Notes under the pieces: model-generated
What the model was told of the DNA's origin: nothing
The model's input: only the letters and a program-made list of their open reading frames with translations
Databases searched by the model: none
Assembly: GCA_030750975.1 (NCBI GenBank)
Contig: JASMHC010000018.1
Coordinates: 1-64,000, forward strand
Length of the DNA stretch: 64,000 nucleotides
Direction: 5' to 3'
From: Paracoccaceae bacterium
Lineage (GTDB): Bacteria; Pseudomonadota; Alphaproteobacteria; Rhodobacterales; Rhodobacteraceae
Shown: positions 52,234-61,703 of the stretch, piece by piece
Layout of the letters: each line of letters starts with the position of its first letter
Position numbering within the stretch: the stretch's first letter is position 1
Position numbers and translations under genes: made by a program

Positions 52234-54447
52234 ATGGCAGATAAAACAGCCGATATTCTCTACACAATTGTTGACGAAGCCCCTGAACTGGCCAGCGCCT
52301 CGCTGCTGCCAATCGTGCGCAAATTCGCTGCTGCTGCCGGGGTTTCGGTCGGCACCAAGGACATCTCGCTGGCGGGCCGCATCATCGCGACCTTTCCTGA
52401 AAACCTGACCGACGAGCAGCGTCAGTCGGACGATCTGGCGGAACTTGGCGTATTGGTAAAGACCCCCGACGCCAATGTGATCAAACTGCCTAATATTTCG
52501 GCATCGGTGCCTCAGCTGGTCGCAGCGATCACCGAATTGCAAAGCCAGGGCTACGACCTGCCAAACTATCCAGAGACCCCGGCAAATGACGAGGAAGCGG
52601 CAATCAAAGCGCGCTACGATGCGATCAAGGGATCGGCCGTGAACCCGGTTCTGCGCGAAGGCAACTCAGACCGGCGTTCAGCACGGGCTGTCAAAAACTA
52701 CGCCCGGAACAATCCGCATTCAATGGGTGAATGGGTGTCCGACAGTAAAACAAAAGTCAGCTCAATGTCGGGCGATGACTTTTATGCCAATGAGGTTTCG
52801 GCCACGATTTCAGCCGCTCAGGCTGGTGACGCGAAGATCGAATTCGTCGGCAAGGACGGATCGGTCACGGTTCTGAAAGACGGCTGGACGCTGGAAGAAG
52901 GCACCGTTGCGGATGCGACCTATATGTCGGCAAAAACGCTGGCCTCGTTCCTGGCGGACGCGATCGAGGATACCAAGGCCGACGGCACCATGTTCTCGTT
53001 CCACATGAAAGCAACCATGATGAAGGTCTCGGACCCGATCATCTTCGGTCACTGTGTAAAGGCATGGCTGGGTTCGGTCTGGGACAACCACGGCGCGGCG
53101 ATTGCGGCGGCTGGTGGCTCGCCCAACTCGGGTCTGGGACAGGTTCTGGCAACCATCGACGGTATGGACAACGCCGCTGAAATCAAAGCCGAGATCGACG
53201 CACTTGACCGCCCGTCAATGTATATGGTCGACAGCGACAAGGGCATCACCAACCTGCACGTGCCCTCGGACGTGATCATCGACGCCTCGATGCCAGCCGT
53301 GATCCGTGCGGGCGGCAAGGGCTGGGACGAAACCGGCGCGAAAGGTGACACCAACTGCGTGATCCCTGACCGCTGCTACGCCCCTGTTTACGACGAAGCG
53401 ATCAACTTCTTCAAGGCCAACGGCGCGCTGGATGTGACAACCGCCGGTTCCGTCGCCAATGTCGGACTGATGGCCCAGAAGGCCGAGGAATATGGCTCGC
53501 ACCCGACGACATTCGAAGCCCCTGCTGACGGTGCGATCCGCATCGTGTTGGCAAATGGTGAGACGCTGCACAGCCACGACGTTGAAGCGGGTGATATCTG
53601 GCGGTCCTGCACGGTGAAAAAGGCGCCGATCCTGAACTGGATCGAGTTGGCCGCCGACCGTCAGCGCCTGACCGGATCCGAGGCGATCTTCTGGCTGGAC
53701 GCAAACCGCGCCCATGACGCGCAGTTGATCGACTACGTGAAGCCTGCGCTGGAAGCTGCGGGTATTGCTGATAAATTCCAGATCATGGCCCCGCGTGAGG
53801 CGACCGCTCAGTCGCTGAAAACCATCACCGCTGGTAATGACAGCATCGCGATTACCGGCAACGTCCTTCGTGACTATCTGACCGACCTCTTCCCGATCCT
53901 CGAACTGGGCACCTCGGCCAAGATGCTGTCGATTGTGAAACTGATGAACGGTGGCGGTCTGTTTGAAACCGGTGCTGGCGGCTCGGCCCCCAAGCACGTT
54001 CAGCAACTGGTTGAGGAAAGCCACCTGCGCTGGGACTCGATGGGTGAGTTCTGTGCCCTTGGTGAAAGCTTCAACTTCCTCGCCGACAGCAAAGGCAACG
54101 CCAAAGCGGGTGTTCTGGGACGCGCGGCGGAGGAAGCGACGCAAGGCATTCTGGACGACAACCGCTCGCCTTCGCGCAAGGTCGGCCAACCGGACAACCG
54201 CGACAGCCACTATTGGTTCGCCCGCTATTGGGCTGAAGCGCTGGCCGCGCAATCGGATGATGCGGACATTGCGGCCGAATTCGCAAGCGTGGCGAAGGCG
54301 CTGGCAGACGGCGAAGAGGCAATCCTTGCAGAGCTGGCAGCGGCACAAGGACCGGCGGCGGATCTGGGTGGCTATTACCACACCGACCCCGCAAAGGTTG
54401 CAAAGGTGATGCGCCCAAGCGCGACTTTGAATGCGATTATTGGCTAA
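52234..54447 (+). CDS. icd: Isocitrate dehydrogenase, NADP-dependent, monomeric type
   Basis: A 737-aa monomeric NADP-isocitrate dehydrogenase of the TCA cycle, unrelated in length to the dimeric type of about 405 aa. The family is recognisable throughout, with [17 protein letters not shown], the metal/substrate region PSNSGLGQ-like [14 protein letters not shown], and [22 protein letters not shown] 52234 is used; GTG 52225 would add three residues. It lies divergent from dsrE2 across about 300 bp and ends at a good terminator. Confidence 0.96.
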   Translation: MADKTADILYTIVDEAPELASASLLPIVRKFAAAAGVSVGTKDISLAGRIIATFPENLTDEQRQSDDLAELGVLVKTPDANVIKLPNISASVPQLVAAITELQSQGYDLPNYPETPANDEEAAIKARYDAIKGSAVNPVLREGNSDRRSARAVKNYARNNPHSMGEWVSDSKTKVSSMSGDDFYANEVSATISAAQAGDAKIEFVGKDGSVTVLKDGWTLEEGTVADATYMSAKTLASFLADAIEDTKADGTMFSFHMKATMMKVSDPIIFGHCVKAWLGSVWDNHGAAIAAAGGSPNSGLGQVLATIDGMDNAAEIKAEIDALDRPSMYMVDSDKGITNLHVPSDVIIDASMPAVIRAGGKGWDETGAKGDTNCVIPDRCYAPVYDEAINFFKANGALDVTTAGSVANVGLMAQKAEEYGSHPTTFEAPADGAIRIVLANGETLHSHDVEAGDIWRSCTVKKAPILNWIELAADRQRLTGSEAIFWLDANRAHDAQLIDYVKPALEAAGIADKFQIMAPREATAQSLKTITAGNDSIAITGNVLRDYLTDLFPILELGTSAKMLSIVKLMNGGGLFETGAGGSAPKHVQQLVEESHLRWDSMGEFCALGESFNFLADSKGNAKAGVLGRAAEEATQGILDDNRSPSRKVGQPDNRDSHYWFARYWAEALAAQSDDADIAAEFASVAKALADGEEAILAELAAAQGPAADLGGYYHTDPAKVAKVMRPSATLNAIIG

Positions 54448-54472
54448 GGTCTAGCCTGAAACAATTTGAAAG

Positions 54473-54500
54473 CGCCCGGGGGAAACCTCGGGCGTTTTTT
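54473..54500 (+). terminator. Rho-independent terminator of icd
   Basis: CGCCCGGGG and CCTCGGGCG pair over 9 positions (one G-T) around a GAAA loop and are followed by TTTTTT. It lies 25 bp after the icd stop. Confidence 0.9.
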
Positions 54501-54512
54501 GTTTGGTTGCGC

Positions 54513-54638
54513 GAGCGCCGACCCGCGGGGTGGCATTTGATTGCTCTCGTGGGGCAATTTATCTCGCAAAAACCTTGCTCGATTTGATCAGCGAAAGACG
54601 TCGAAAAAGCGCCGCCCCTGTGGGGCGGGTCGGCGCTC
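54513..54638. repeat. 126-bp element with 13-bp inverted ends, copy 1 (MITE-like)
   Basis: The element begins GAGCGCCGACCCG and ends with the exact reverse complement at 54626-54638. Between the ends is about 100 bp that aligns with a second copy at 55807-55932. It is followed by CGCGCGG/CCGCGCG and ATCCCTGC-GAAA-GCAGGGAT palindromes up to about 54700, and by a second one using CCCCGC/GCGGGG near 54727-54744. No ORF is present. This accounts for the gap between icd and the desaturase gene. Confidence 0.75.
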
Positions 54639-54757
54639 GCGCGGCGGCTTCGCCTTGATTCCGCGCGGGAGTGTCATCCCTGCGAAAGCAGGGATCTCAT
54701 TTGAGCTGGCGCTTGGTTGTTAGTGGTCCCCGCTTTCGCGGGGATGACAGACGCGAG

Positions 54758-55723
54758 TTACCTCTTTCGATTCCTCAACCGCTCTTTCATCATCGCCTTC
54801 CCCGCCTCGGTCCCGTCGTGGAATGTGCCGAAGAACTTATCCCACGGCACTTCAAGCGTGCCGTAATTCACCTCGAAATACCGATGATGCATCTGGTGGT
54901 GAAAATTGCCAAGATGAAGCCGTTTGCGACCTGCGGACCAGAAACCTTCAAACCCTGTATGGGTGGTGATTGCATACAGCGCATAAAACATCAGGTGGAA
55001 GATCACATGAACGGGATGGGTAGGCACCACAAAGTGGATCAGGGCCGTGCCGAAGTAGAAAACATGCTCAACCGGATGCATCGACAGGCCCGACCACGGG
55101 CCGATATCAGTGTTGCGGTGATGTAGTGCGTGGAAGCGGTAAAACGGTCCCCAGTGTAGCAGGCGGTGAATCCAGTAGAAATAGAAACTCTCCCAAATCG
55201 GGATCAGTAAGAAAACGGCAAGAAACCAGACCCAGCCGTCAGACCAGAGCCAGACCGTCGCATATCCATTGGCCATCGCCCACCAGATAAGGCACTCATA
55301 GGCGGTCCAGATGGTGACGCCCGATACGAGCGCCCAGAAGACGTTGTCCCAATATTGGTTGCTGAAGGTGAAAACCCGGCCTTGGCGAGGGAAAGGCCTC
55401 GGGTCGTATTTGTGATCAAGGCCCTGCAATTGGTGGCGATGGAAGATCAGGTGGAGACCTTGGGCAAGGATCGTCAGGATCACGAGATTGCGGATCAGGA
55501 TCGTCAGCATCCAAAGGCCGGGGGATTGGGCCTGGGCCAGCGTCGGGGCGGCGTAGCTATAGGCCAGAATGGCCAGCGCAACGATCCCGAGATTGATCGT
55601 CAGCGGGAACCAGCTGTTCCAATACCAGAGAAACGTGGCCTTGGGATTTGGCGGCCAGAGGAACAAGGGATTGGTGCCCAAAGGCAGATCGTTCGGCGTG
55701 TGGTTCCATTCGTTTGAGGCCAT
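54758..55723 (-). CDS. Sterol desaturase/fatty acid hydroxylase family protein
   Basis: A 321-aa membrane di-iron protein with about five hydrophobic segments and the histidine clusters of the superfamily: HRLLH (about 197-201), HALHH shortly after, and HHQMHHRYFEVNYG near 275-290. Such enzymes hydroxylate or desaturate lipids, carotenoids or hopanoids. It stands alone and is flanked by two copies of a 126-bp inverted-repeat element, which may mean that it moved as a unit. Substrate unknown. Confidence 0.87.
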   Translation of the reverse strand: MASNEWNHTPNDLPLGTNPLFLWPPNPKATFLWYWNSWFPLTINLGIVALAILAYSYAAPTLAQAQSPGLWMLTILIRNLVILTILAQGLHLIFHRHQLQGLDHKYDPRPFPRQGRVFTFSNQYWDNVFWALVSGVTIWTAYECLIWWAMANGYATVWLWSDGWVWFLAVFLLIPIWESFYFYWIHRLLHWGPFYRFHALHHRNTDIGPWSGLSMHPVEHVFYFGTALIHFVVPTHPVHVIFHLMFYALYAITTHTGFEGFWSAGRKRLHLGNFHHQMHHRYFEVNYGTLEVPWDKFFGTFHDGTEAGKAMMKERLRNRKR

Positions 55724-55806
55724 GGTGCGAAGGCTAAGGCGGCTGGTGGCGTTGGGTCAATGGGCTTGGTGGGTTGAAAACCCACTTTACGGGTGAGGCA
55801 GAGCGA

Positions 55807-55932
55807 GAGCGCCGACCCGAGGGGTGGCATCGGGGCGCTCTCGCATGGCAGTTTATTTCACAAAGTGCTTGATCGGATTAAACAGCGAATGACGTTGCAA
55901 AAGCGCCGCCCCATGGGGGCGGGTCGGCGCTC
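55807..55932. repeat. 126-bp element with 13-bp inverted ends, copy 2
   Basis: The ends (GAGCGCCGACCCG at 55807-55819 and its reverse complement at 55920-55932) and total length are identical to copy 1, and the body aligns along its length with scattered changes. It is followed by a GCGCGG/CCGCGC palindrome and a GTCATTCCGGGCTTGACCC-type REP-like palindrome to about 55994. It has the same orientation as copy 1, so the two form direct repeats around the desaturase gene. It fills the gap between that gene and alaX. Confidence 0.75.
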
Positions 55933-56024
55933 GCGCGGCGGGCTACGCCCTTTATTCCGCGCGGGGTGTCATTCCGGGCTTGACCCGGGATCTCTTATAG
56001 GCGTGCCTGGATTCAAGAAACGCT

Positions 56025-56741
56025 TTAGGTTAGCAGGAGATTCACCCGCCGGTTCATCCGGCCCTTTTTCTCGATCTTACCGATTGAAACCTCACCGATT
56101 TCGCTTGTGCGGGCGACATGGGTGCCTCCGCAGGGCTGCAAATCCACCTGGGCCTCCCCTGCCCCGATCCTGACAAGTCGCACCCGGCCTGACCCCATCG
56201 GCGGTTTGACGGACATGGTTTTGACCAACTGCGGATTGGCCGCCAGTTCATCGTCCGTGATCCAGTCTGTGGTGACATCCAGATCGCGGTCAATCAGGTC
56301 CTGAAGCTTGGCGGCCAGCGCTTCTTTCTCGCCGGGGTGGTCGGGCATGTCAAAATCCAAACGGCCTTTGGCGGCCGTGATCGCCCCGCCTGTCACCGGC
56401 AAAGGGATCACCACCGACAACAGATGAAGCGCTGTGTGGACACGCATCAGGCGATACCGCGTATCCCAGTCGATCTTTTGCGTCACTTGCGTGCCAACCG
56501 AAGGCAAATCCGCGCCCTCGGCAGGCACCAGAACGATATCGTCACCATCGCCTTTAACGGTGGTGGTAATCTCACACGATCCACCATCCCAGCACAATTG
56601 GCCCTTGTCGCCCGGCTGGCCTCCGCCTGTCGGGTAAAAGATCGAGCTGTCCAACACGATGCCACCAAGATCGTTGATCATGGTCACGGTGGCATTGGCT
56701 TCGCGCAGATAAGGGTCTTGCCTGAACAGCGGTTGGGTCAT
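56025..56741 (-). CDS. Alanyl-tRNA editing protein AlaX-like
   Basis: A 238-aa freestanding editing domain related to AlaRS. The N-terminal half has the GGQPGDKG strand and a metal-binding HTALH motif, and the C-terminal half has the second part of the zinc site in QPCGGTHVA. It would hydrolyse Ser-tRNA-Ala (and perhaps Gly-tRNA-Ala). Its ATG overlaps the stop of the channel gene upstream as ATGA. It is the last gene of cysK-mscS-alaX. Confidence 0.9.
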   Translation of the reverse strand: MTQPLFRQDPYLREANATVTMINDLGGIVLDSSIFYPTGGGQPGDKGQLCWDGGSCEITTTVKGDGDDIVLVPAEGADLPSVGTQVTQKIDWDTRYRLMRVHTALHLLSVVIPLPVTGGAITAAKGRLDFDMPDHPGEKEALAAKLQDLIDRDLDVTTDWITDDELAANPQLVKTMSVKPPMGSGRVRLVRIGAGEAQVDLQPCGGTHVARTSEIGEVSIGKIEKKGRMNRRVNLLLT

Positions 56742-59038
56742 TCGGGTGTCTCCTTTTGCACGAGCGCCTCGATATTGCGAATGGTGACGTCGGTTTGGTT
56801 GAACGGAATCTCAATACCTTCCTCGGCAAAGCGTCGGGCAATTTCGTGGTTGATGTCGGATTTGACGTTGAGGATCCAGTTCACATCTTTCAGAACGGCG
56901 CGAATTTCGAAATCAAGGCTCGATGCGCCGAAACCCTGAAAATAGACCGAGGGGGACGGGTCGCCCGACACCATCGGATGCGCTTTGGCAATGTCCAGCA
57001 ATATCTCTTCAACACGTTTCGTGTCGGTCCCATAGGCAACCCCGACGGCGACAATCACACGCCCCCGCACGTTGCCGCGTGTCCAGTTGATCACCTGCCC
57101 GCTGACGAGATCGGAATTGGGGATGATCAGATCGGTACGGTCAAATGTTTCAACTCGGGTAGATCGAACCGAAATTCCGCGCACATAGCCGTGCTTGCCC
57201 CCAACCTCGATCCAATCACCGATGGAAATCGGGCGTTCGATCAGCAGGATGATGCCCGAGACAAAATTCGACACGATGTTTTGCAGGCCGAAACCGATTC
57301 CGACCGACAGGGCACCGGCGACCAGAGCGACGGATGACAAATCGATACCGGCCGACGAGATTGCGACGACAGCCGCCAGAAATATCCCGACATACCCGAC
57401 GCCCGAAACAATCGCGTTCTGGCCGCCTGCGTCGATGCGGGTTTTCGGCAGGACCGAGCTGCGCAAAGCGCCTTGCAAAATACGGGTCAGCATATAGCCG
57501 ACAACGAAGACCAGAACGAAACTGAAGAATTCGGTCGGTGATATGCGGGTTTCGCCAACAAGCACCCCTTGTTGGATCGAAGCCCAGACTTCGGACAGAT
57601 CGGCCAGCCGCGCGCCCCAGATCAGCGCAAGGCCCGGAATGGCCGCGAGAACCAGAAGATAGCCCATCAACATCGGCACAAGTGCGTCATGCCCGTCTTT
57701 ATCGCCGGTGATCAGCACATATGCCTCGGCCACAAGGAATTGCAGAACAATCACCAGACCGACAGGTCCCAGTGACCGGATGGCCGGATAGATCAGCGCG
57801 TTGGCGGCGGCCTCATAGCCCACCGCGGCCAAAAGCGGTGCAAGGACAGCGGCAAGCTGGATAGCGCGCCCAAGATAGGGCAGCAGGCGATTGGTGTGAT
57901 TGCCGTCCTCGTCATTGCTCCAATAGGCCGTCAACATTCGGGCCAGGCGGAACAGAAACAGGCTGGCCAGCAGTACCAGCGGCAGGCCCAGCACCACGCG
58001 GGCTTCGCTGGGATAGAAATCATGGCCGGCCATGGCGGCCAGTGCGCCGTTCAGGGCAAGCATCAGGGTAAGGCCAAAGATCAGCAGGCGGGCACGGCGG
58101 TTGCGGTCTTCGCCAAGGTCATAAATCGTGTCGGCTTTGTCTTCGGCAAAGATCAGACCGGCAAGCCACTGGCCGACGATCATGAAACCGGCCCAAAGCG
58201 GCAGACCTTCCAGAAGGATCAGGGTGCGCGGACCTCCGAAAGACGAATAGGTCACGGCCTCGGTCAGGGCGAAAAGACCTGCCATCGGCAACAGAACCTT
58301 GCCCAGTGAGATCAGGAAATGCCAAAGATAACCGTGGATACGGTAGGTCCCGCGCAACTGACGGCCCACCGAATTTGTCCAACGACGCCCCCGGATCAAC
58401 AGAGCTAGGCCCAGAACGACCAGACCGATCACGGCTGGGGCGCGATCGCGCAAGGTGATGCGCTGCGACGGGTTTTGCCAGCTTTCCTGCCATTCCGAGG
58501 TGATGCCATTCCAGCTGCGGTTCAACTCGGCCCAGGCGCGTGGCCAGTTCGCAATGTTCAAAGGCGTCGGGCCGAGTTCAAACAATGCATTCGTCTGGCG
58601 TTCACGGATAATGCGATCAATCTCGCCGATCAAACCGTCGGCGCGGCTGAAGGCCTCTTCCGCTTTTACAATTGGGGCCTGCAGACGCGCCAGTTGAGCC
58701 GTAAGCTCGGCTCGGCGGGTGGCGATTTCTTCGGCTTCTTCCGTTTCACCCTCTGAAGGGGCAGGTCCCAGAGCCTTGATCTGCGACCTTAGTGTTTCAA
58801 CCCGCTTGCCGTTGGTTTCCTGTGCCGTCAGAAATTGCAGCCGCCAGTCGGTGATCTGACTGCGCAGCTCTTCAAGGGCCGCATTGCTGGCGCGACTGGC
58901 CTCGATCGCGCTTTCGGCCCGTTCGGCGATGGTGGTCCAGACGTCGTAATCGGGACCGCTTGTTTCCTGTGCCAGAACAGTGACCGGCAGAAACAGCACC
59001 AGCAGAAACGCGGCAAAAAGGGATTTCAACGCCCTCAT
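56738..59038 (-). CDS. Mechanosensitive ion channel protein with DUF3772 periplasmic domain
   Basis: A 766-aa inner-membrane protein. A signal peptide (1-23) is followed by a periplasmic coiled-coil region with DUF3772 (about 25-190), several membrane segments, and a C-terminal MscS domain. The MscS pore helix is around SVALVAGALSVGIGFGLQNIVSNFVSG, with the cytoplasmic beta domain GDWIEVGGKHGYVRGI. It should open under membrane tension to release solutes. It is coupled by ATGA overlaps to both cysK before it and alaX after it. Confidence 0.9.
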   Translation of the reverse strand: MRALKSLFAAFLLVLFLPVTVLAQETSGPDYDVWTTIAERAESAIEASRASNAALEELRSQITDWRLQFLTAQETNGKRVETLRSQIKALGPAPSEGETEEAEEIATRRAELTAQLARLQAPIVKAEEAFSRADGLIGEIDRIIRERQTNALFELGPTPLNIANWPRAWAELNRSWNGITSEWQESWQNPSQRITLRDRAPAVIGLVVLGLALLIRGRRWTNSVGRQLRGTYRIHGYLWHFLISLGKVLLPMAGLFALTEAVTYSSFGGPRTLILLEGLPLWAGFMIVGQWLAGLIFAEDKADTIYDLGEDRNRRARLLIFGLTLMLALNGALAAMAGHDFYPSEARVVLGLPLVLLASLFLFRLARMLTAYWSNDEDGNHTNRLLPYLGRAIQLAAVLAPLLAAVGYEAAANALIYPAIRSLGPVGLVIVLQFLVAEAYVLITGDKDGHDALVPMLMGYLLVLAAIPGLALIWGARLADLSEVWASIQQGVLVGETRISPTEFFSFVLVFVVGYMLTRILQGALRSSVLPKTRIDAGGQNAIVSGVGYVGIFLAAVVAISSAGIDLSSVALVAGALSVGIGFGLQNIVSNFVSGIILLIERPISIGDWIEVGGKHGYVRGISVRSTRVETFDRTDLIIPNSDLVSGQVINWTRGNVRGRVIVAVGVAYGTDTKRVEEILLDIAKAHPMVSGDPSPSVYFQGFGASSLDFEIRAVLKDVNWILNVKSDINHEIARRFAEEGIEIPFNQTDVTIRNIEALVQKETPE

Positions 59039-60069
59039 TCTTCCTCAAACACCGTAGGCACCGTGCTTTCGCGGTCTTCCAGCCATGCGGGAACCGGCAG
59101 GTCCTTGGATTTCAGGAAGTCCGGGTTGAACAGCTTCGACTGGTATCGGGTGCCATAATCGCACAGCATGGTGACGATGGTATGGCCCGGCCCCATGTCC
59201 CTGGCCATACGGATGGCACCGGCAACATTAACGCCGGACGACCCGCCAAGGCACAGACCCTCATGCTCGAGCAGATCAAAGACCACCGGTACGGATTCCT
59301 GATCGCTGATGGAATAGGACATACCCGGCGTGAAGCCTTCCAGATTGGCGGTGATGCGGCCCTGTGCAATGCCTTCGGTGATCGAGCCTCCTTCGGCCTT
59401 CAGCTCACCGTTGACATAAAAATTATGCAAGGCCGAGCCTGTCGGGTCAGACAAAGCCACTTTCACCCCCTTGGGCTGAAGGCACATGCCGACACCGGCC
59501 AAGGTGCCGCCCGAGCCGACCGCACATGTGAAGCCATCGACCTTACCACCGGTCTGTTCCCAGATTTCCGGGCCGGTGGTTTCGATATGGGCTTGCCGGT
59601 TGGCTACATTGTCAAACTGGTTGGCAAAAATCGCACCATTGGCTTCTGTCTTGGCCAGTTCCGCAGCCAAACGGCCGGCATACCGGATATAGTTGTTGGG
59701 GTTTTTGAACGGCGCTGCGGGAACCTGAACAAGCTCGGCCCCGGCCAGCCGGATCATGTCTTTCTTTTCCTGAGACTGGGTTTCCGGAATTACGATCACG
59801 GTTTTAAACCCCATCGAGGCCCCCACAAGCGCCAAACCGATACCGGTATTGCCTGCGGTGCCTTCCACGATGGTTCCCCCGGGTTTCAGTTTGCCCGAGG
59901 CGATGGCATCGCGAATGATAAACAACGCGGCGCGGTCCTTGACCGACTGGCCGGGGTTCATGAATTCGGCCTTGCCGTAAATGTCACACCCCGTCAATTC
60001 GCTGGCCCCGCGCAGCTTGATCAGTTGGGTGTTGCCGATGGCCTGTGCCAGATCGTTGGAAACGCGCAT
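59035..60069 (-). CDS. cysK: Cysteine synthase family protein (CysK-like)
   Basis: A 344-aa fold-type II PLP enzyme joining O-acetylserine and sulfide to make cysteine. The PLP lysine lies in NPGQSVKDRAA, the Asn/Ser loop in EGTAGNTGIGLA, and the glycine-rich phosphate loop in GSGGTLAG. ATG 60069 has AAGGA 8 nt upstream and is preferred to 60099. It is longer than typical CysK (about 310-320), and a variant substrate cannot be excluded. It is the first gene of a three-gene operon. Confidence 0.9.
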   Translation of the reverse strand: MRVSNDLAQAIGNTQLIKLRGASELTGCDIYGKAEFMNPGQSVKDRAALFIIRDAIASGKLKPGGTIVEGTAGNTGIGLALVGASMGFKTVIVIPETQSQEKKDMIRLAGAELVQVPAAPFKNPNNYIRYAGRLAAELAKTEANGAIFANQFDNVANRQAHIETTGPEIWEQTGGKVDGFTCAVGSGGTLAGVGMCLQPKGVKVALSDPTGSALHNFYVNGELKAEGGSITEGIAQGRITANLEGFTPGMSYSISDQESVPVVFDLLEHEGLCLGGSSGVNVAGAIRMARDMGPGHTIVTMLCDYGTRYQSKLFNPDFLKSKDLPVPAWLEDRESTVPTVFEEE

Positions 60070-60124
60070 CGATTGGTCCTTTTTAGCTTGGTTACTCAAG
60101 CTGTAAGCCCGCGCCCTTCGAGTT

Positions 60125-61252
60125 TCAAGCGGCCCCGCGCAGACGCAAGCGATGACGCGCCAGCCATGTCAGGGTCAGGATGGTCGGGATCACGTTGATC
60201 TCACCTGTTTCAAGCAACTCCATCGCGCGTTCAAAACCAAGAATATGGGTGCGGATATCTTCGTTTTCCGAAGCCAGTCCGGCATGGCTTTCAACCTTGT
60301 CCGACAGATCGCATAACCCCACGTAAAGAAAGAAATATTCGGTGCTGGCACCGGGGCTGGAATAGCCTTGTGCGACTTTTTCCAGACGGGTCAGGGTGAC
60401 TTCGGCCTCTTCCACCGCCTCGCGCATGGCGCAGCTTTCCGGGGTTTCGCCCGGATCAACCAGACCAGCGACGGGTTCAAGGCACCATGGGTTCGGATCA
60501 TGGCGGCCCGTGGGACCGGTGCGCCATTGCTCGACCAGCAGCAATTGGTCGGTGACGGGATCGTAAGGCAGCACAATCGCCGCGTCCGTGCCGACAAAGA
60601 CTTCGCGTGTCAGACGATCCGAAATCGTGCCGTCAAACTTGCGGTGGCGCAGCTGCAAAATGTCATATGCAAAAAAACCGGCATGGGCGCGGGCGGCGTT
60701 TTCGATGGTTACGTCCTGCAAGCTGCGCTCAGCCCGCTGATCAACAGGGGGGGCGTATTTTTTGGCCTGTATCCGCGTTTGCGCCCGCGCACGGATCATC
60801 GGGAACCGCTGCGCAAGTTCGGTTGCCGTCCATGACGGGAAATAACCCATTGCCTCATTTGCGGCGATACGGCTGAGGTCGCCCCACTTGTCCTGCCAAT
60901 CACTTAGCAGCCATTCTTCACCTGCGATCAAAGCACTGTCCGAAGGCCAGTAAACCTGACAGGCCACGTTTTTCCCCATGGATGCCACCGTCATGTCGCG
61001 CAGGTCATAGGCAAATCCGCCCTCATAGAAATTCAGGCGGGCGATATGGGTGTCGGTCAGGTTTTCAACCAGCAACCCGTCCAAGCATCCATCGCTCTGG
61101 GCTATCATCGGAAAGGACTGGCCTTTGGCCCAGAACACCCCGTGCCCGTCCAGCTGCGCGGGCGAAATCCGCAGATCGCCGCCGGGCTTTCCCAGAACGA
61201 TGTCCAGCAAAGCTTGGTCCCGCAACGTTCCGTAAAAGAACAAATTCATCAA
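60125..61252 (-). CDS. Gamma-glutamylcyclotransferase-like / NUDIX hydrolase fusion
   Basis: A 375-aa fusion. Residues 1-150 form a gamma-glutamylcyclotransferase-like (AIG2/BtrG) domain with FFYGTLRD at 4-11. Residues about 190-365 form an ADP-ribose-pyrophosphatase-type NUDIX hydrolase with the box GLVDPGETPESCAMREAVEE. The two domains are in one frame with no sign of a frameshift. A role in nucleotide-sugar clean-up is likely for the NUDIX part; the first domain's substrate is unknown. It is the third gene after the CFA-like and TrgA genes on this strand. Confidence 0.88.
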   Translation of the reverse strand: MMNLFFYGTLRDQALLDIVLGKPGGDLRISPAQLDGHGVFWAKGQSFPMIAQSDGCLDGLLVENLTDTHIARLNFYEGGFAYDLRDMTVASMGKNVACQVYWPSDSALIAGEEWLLSDWQDKWGDLSRIAANEAMGYFPSWTATELAQRFPMIRARAQTRIQAKKYAPPVDQRAERSLQDVTIENAARAHAGFFAYDILQLRHRKFDGTISDRLTREVFVGTDAAIVLPYDPVTDQLLLVEQWRTGPTGRHDPNPWCLEPVAGLVDPGETPESCAMREAVEEAEVTLTRLEKVAQGYSSPGASTEYFFLYVGLCDLSDKVESHAGLASENEDIRTHILGFERAMELLETGEINVIPTILTLTWLARHRLRLRGAA

Positions 61253-61259
61253 AAACTCT

Positions 61260-61700
61260 TCAGCGATATACGCGGTTCACCAGTTCCGCGATCACCCCCG
61301 ACAGGGCCGAGCCGATCACGAGTATTGCTATGACAGAAAAATCCTGAAGATACACGGCATATCCGGCGAATTCTTCAAACCAGCCGAGAATGGCCTCGGG
61401 CGGGTATTTGTAGGCTTGGCGCAATGACAATATCCACATCCGCCCCAAGGAATGAAAGAACAACGCCCAAAAGACCAGAAGAAACCCGGCTGTCAGACCC
61501 GCATTCAGCGAAGGCACCACCCCGTCGCCAACTCGTTTGCCGATGGTGGTCCAGCCCAGCAGAAAGGCCAGCACAAGATTGACGGGATAAAGATATCGCG
61601 CCGGTATCTGTTCGGGCAGGTTTTCTGCCACGAACAATGTTGCGAGCGCCCCCACCGCGACGAGACAAAGTGCAGCCACTAAGCGGGCGGATGTTGGCAT
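61260..61700 (-). CDS. TrgA family membrane protein
   Basis: A 146-aa membrane protein with four hydrophobic segments, of the TrgA family first linked to tellurite resistance in Rhodobacter sphaeroides. The LLGWTTIGKRVGDG loop after segment two is characteristic. It lies 3 bp after the methyltransferase gene and 7 bp before the GGCT-NUDIX gene, so all three are probably one operon. Its physiological role is unclear. Confidence 0.85.
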   Translation of the reverse strand: MPTSARLVAALCLVAVGALATLFVAENLPEQIPARYLYPVNLVLAFLLGWTTIGKRVGDGVVPSLNAGLTAGFLLVFWALFFHSLGRMWILSLRQAYKYPPEAILGWFEEFAGYAVYLQDFSVIAILVIGSALSGVIAELVNRVYR

Positions 61701-61703
61701 GTG

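Noticed and set aside
53215-54381. 388-aa ORF antisense to icd
   Set aside because: Shadow of the conserved isocitrate dehydrogenase gene; composition is typical of an antisense frame.
54513-54744. CRISPR-like repeat array in the palindrome-rich gap
   Set aside because: There are only paired inverted arms and one distant second copy, with no regular direct repeats and spacers, and no cas genes.
59182-60198. 338-aa ORF antisense to cysK
   Set aside because: Shadow frame of a conserved PLP enzyme gene.
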